A stretch of 64,000 bases of DNA from an uncultured Porphyromonadaceae bacterium (GTDB lineage: Bacteria > Bacteroidota > Bacteroidia > Bacteroidales > Muribaculaceae). The DNA is taken from contig UQER01000012.1 in NCBI GenBank assembly GCA_900540205.1, positions 1-64,000 on the forward strand. Direction: 5' to 3'. The translations under genes and the position numbers were made by a program. Shown piece after piece: positions 62,254 to 64,000 of this stretch (within the stretch, counting starts at the first letter, position 1; each line of letters begins with the position of its first letter). A model generated the notes under the pieces. That model was not told the origin of the DNA. It saw only the letters and a list, made by a program, of their open reading frames with translations, and searched no databases.

Positions 62254-64000
62254 ATGCGAAAGAGATTCCTCAAAATTTCGATGCGCGGCATACTCGCGTG
62301 CGGAATGTTCGCTACGGCACTGGTGTTGGTTGGCGTGCCCCAGAAGGCACATGCCCAGGCGGCCACTGAAGCCGCAGCGGCAACCATCACAGGTACAGTG
62401 ACCGACTCTGCGGGCGAACCCCTCATCGGCGCCACAGTGGCCGTCAAGGGAACCACTAACGCCACCTCGTGCGACATCGACGGCAACTTCTCGTTGCGCG
62501 CCGCACAGGGCTCAACACTCACCGTGTCGTATGTAGGCTACAAGCCCCAGCAGGTCAAAGTCTCAGGCAGCCATCTTGACATCGTGCTCGAGGAGGACAA
62601 CACCATGCTCGACGAGGTTGTGGTTGTCGGCTTCGGTACAGCCAAGAAAGAATCGCTCTCAGGTGCCGTGACAGTTGTGGATGCCAAGGCATTCCAGGAG
62701 AAAGGTAACCTCTCCAGCCCCCTTCAGGCTCTGCAGGGCCAGGTGGCCGGTGTAAACATCACCCGTGGCTCGTCGGCTCCCGGCGACGAAGGATGGTCGA
62801 TGAACTTGCGCGGTGCATCGTCAATCAACTCCACCGAGCCCCTTATCATCATCGACGGTGTGGCCTCGGAAAGCGTCAACGACCTGCGCCTCATTAACTC
62901 CAACGATATTGAAAGCATCAACTTCCTCAAGGACGGTGCCGCCGCCATCTACGGCTCGCGCGCAGCCGGCGGTGTTGTGCTCATCACCACAAAGCGCGGT
63001 CAGGAAGGCCGTGTGAAGGTAGAGTACAGCGGTTCGGCCACCATGCGCCATCCCGGTCTGATGGCCCGACTGATGAGCCCCACCGAATGGGCCGACATGA
63101 TCATTGCCGCCAACGAGAATCCCGGCAACGGCAACGCCGTCTGGCTCATGTATGCCCAGATGGTGAAGAAATATGCCGGCCAGGTGATCAACATCAACAA
63201 CCCGGCCATGGGCTTCAACGGTCCGTCGGCCAACCCCTGGGGCGACATGGGCTTCAAGGACGTGGGCGACTTCGTGTTTGCCGACGATGTCGACTGGGTC
63301 GACTCGCTGTTCGGCAACGCATGGTCAACCTCGCAGAATCTCAGCATCTCGGGCGGCTCTGAAGCCAACAAATACCGCCTGTCGCTCGGCTACATGTACG
63401 ACGGATCCCCGCTGAAGTATGGCAAAAACAACAACCAGCGCTACAACATCCGTCTCAACGACACTTGGCAGCTCTCCAAGCGCTTCCGCCTGGAGTCGAT
63501 GATTGCCTACAACCGTCAGGAGCAGGTTGCACCTACCCTTATCGGCGAAGCCATCTCCGTAGGCCAGATGCCGCAGCCCTGTCTGCCGCTGACCTCCATC
63601 TCCGGCAAGCCCTATAAATGGGGTACATGGGTGTCGCCTGTGGCACGTATCGAAGAGGGCGGCGAGAACAAGCTCACCGTATCGGCCATCAACATCAGCG
63701 AGACGCTTTCGGCCGACATCGCCCCCTGGCTCGACGCCAACGTGAACGTGGGTTACAACTCGTCGGCCGCATGGCGCGACATGGTGCGCAAAACCTACGA
63801 CACCTACACCTATCTCGACGTGCCTGCAGGCAAGGACGAGATGCGTTTCCCCTACTCGCGTTCCACCAGCAGCCGCACCGACTTCTATTCGCTCACCGGC
63901 TATCTCCACGGCCATCATACCTTCGCCAAGCAGCACAACCTGAGCCTCACTGCCGGTGTGCAGTATGAGTTCAAGGACTACCGCGTGTTCGGTGTGGCCG
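62254..64000 (+). CDS. SusC/RagA-family TonB-dependent receptor (3' end outside window)
   Basis: 582 codons are present and the frame stays open to the edge. Signal peptide (to about residue 35, PQKAHAQA), a carboxypeptidase-like regulatory domain (about 42-120: ITGTVTDSAGEPLIGATVAV; GNFSLRAAQGSTLTVSYVGY), the TonB box region (MLDEVVVVGFGTAKKESLSG) and the plug (LQALQGQVAGVNIT; LIIIDGV; FLKDGAAAIYGSRAAGGVVLITTKRG), then barrel strands. It imports oligosaccharides with a SusD partner, expected beyond the window. It is likely fed by the lyase at 55691-58240. Confidence 0.93.
   Translation, partial: MRKRFLKISMRGILACGMFATALVLVGVPQKAHAQAATEAAAATITGTVTDSAGEPLIGATVAVKGTTNATSCDIDGNFSLRAAQGSTLTVSYVGYKPQQVKVSGSHLDIVLEEDNTMLDEVVVVGFGTAKKESLSGAVTVVDAKAFQEKGNLSSPLQALQGQVAGVNITRGSSAPGDEGWSMNLRGASSINSTEPLIIIDGVASESVNDLRLINSNDIESINFLKDGAAAIYGSRAAGGVVLITTKRGQEGRVKVEYSGSATMRHPGLMARLMSPTEWADMIIAANENPGNGNAVWLMYAQMVKKYAGQVININNPAMGFNGPSANPWGDMGFKDVGDFVFADDVDWVDSLFGNAWSTSQNLSISGGSEANKYRLSLGYMYDGSPLKYGKNNNQRYNIRLNDTWQLSKRFRLESMIAYNRQEQVAPTLIGEAISVGQMPQPCLPLTSISGKPYKWGTWVSPVARIEEGGENKLTVSAINISETLSADIAPWLDANVNVGYNSSAAWRDMVRKTYDTYTYLDVPAGKDEMRFPYSRSTSSRTDFYSLTGYLHGHHTFAKQHNLSLTAGVQYEFKDYRVFGVA

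Overview
The window looks like a piece of a Bacteroidales chromosome, most likely from a gut Muribaculaceae-type organism. The evidence is: Bacteroidetes promoter boxes (TTTG at -33 and TAnnTTTG at -7, usually 19-21 bases apart) in front of many genes, with almost no Shine-Dalgarno sequences; a SusC/TonB-dependent receptor; membrane-spanning propeller/AraC regulators; secreted proteins with type IX secretion-like C-terminal tails; and GC-rich coding sequence. The species call is inference. No prophage, CRISPR array or intact insertion sequence was recognised.

Layout. 0.25-1.1 kb: a secreted carboxymuconolactone decarboxylase/cupin protein. 1.2-5.8 kb: a giant secreted adhesin-like protein. 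6-10.3 kb: dnaK followed by a winged-helix gene, a 41-codon micro-gene and a YhcG-type nuclease; the dnaK tail/terminator and the micro-gene recur as decayed copies beyond the nuclease. 10.5-12.2 kb: zinc-type ABC ATPase and binding protein with no permease. 12.4-19 kb: Lrp regulator, pRiA4b ORF-3-like protein with a PIF1-type helicase, glyS, LemA, FKBP. 19-22.6 kb: nfnA-nfnB-ilvA. 22.9-24.4 kb: SRPBCC protein, GNAT and initiator tRNA. 24.5-29.1 kb: HMA-tagged metal permease, an HMA-AraC fusion regulator, nucleoside phosphorylase, DprA, thioesterase. 29.2-30.7 kb: C45-type amidase and a DUF486 protein. 30.8-37.1 kb: a kinase-less membrane regulator divergent from a GH95 fucosidase. 37.4-43.3 kb: M3 peptidase, TPR protein, CLC antiporter. 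44-55.5 kb: secreted proteins mixed with housekeeping genes (rplS, typA, hisS) and a glutaminase homologue whose active site has decayed. 55.7 kb to the end: a polysaccharide-utilisation region with a heparinase-type lyase, a frameshifted kinase-less regulator, an ECF sigma factor and a SusC gene cut by the window edge.

How the parts fit. Two glycan modules can be read: GH95 fucosidase with its divergent sensor-regulator, and lyase/regulator/sigma/SusC. A third small module couples a metal permease to a regulator carrying the same metal-binding domain. The most unusual stretch is 5.9-8.3 kb, where a nuclease sits between duplicated pieces of the dnaK 3' region and is translationally coupled to a micro-protein that is itself duplicated.
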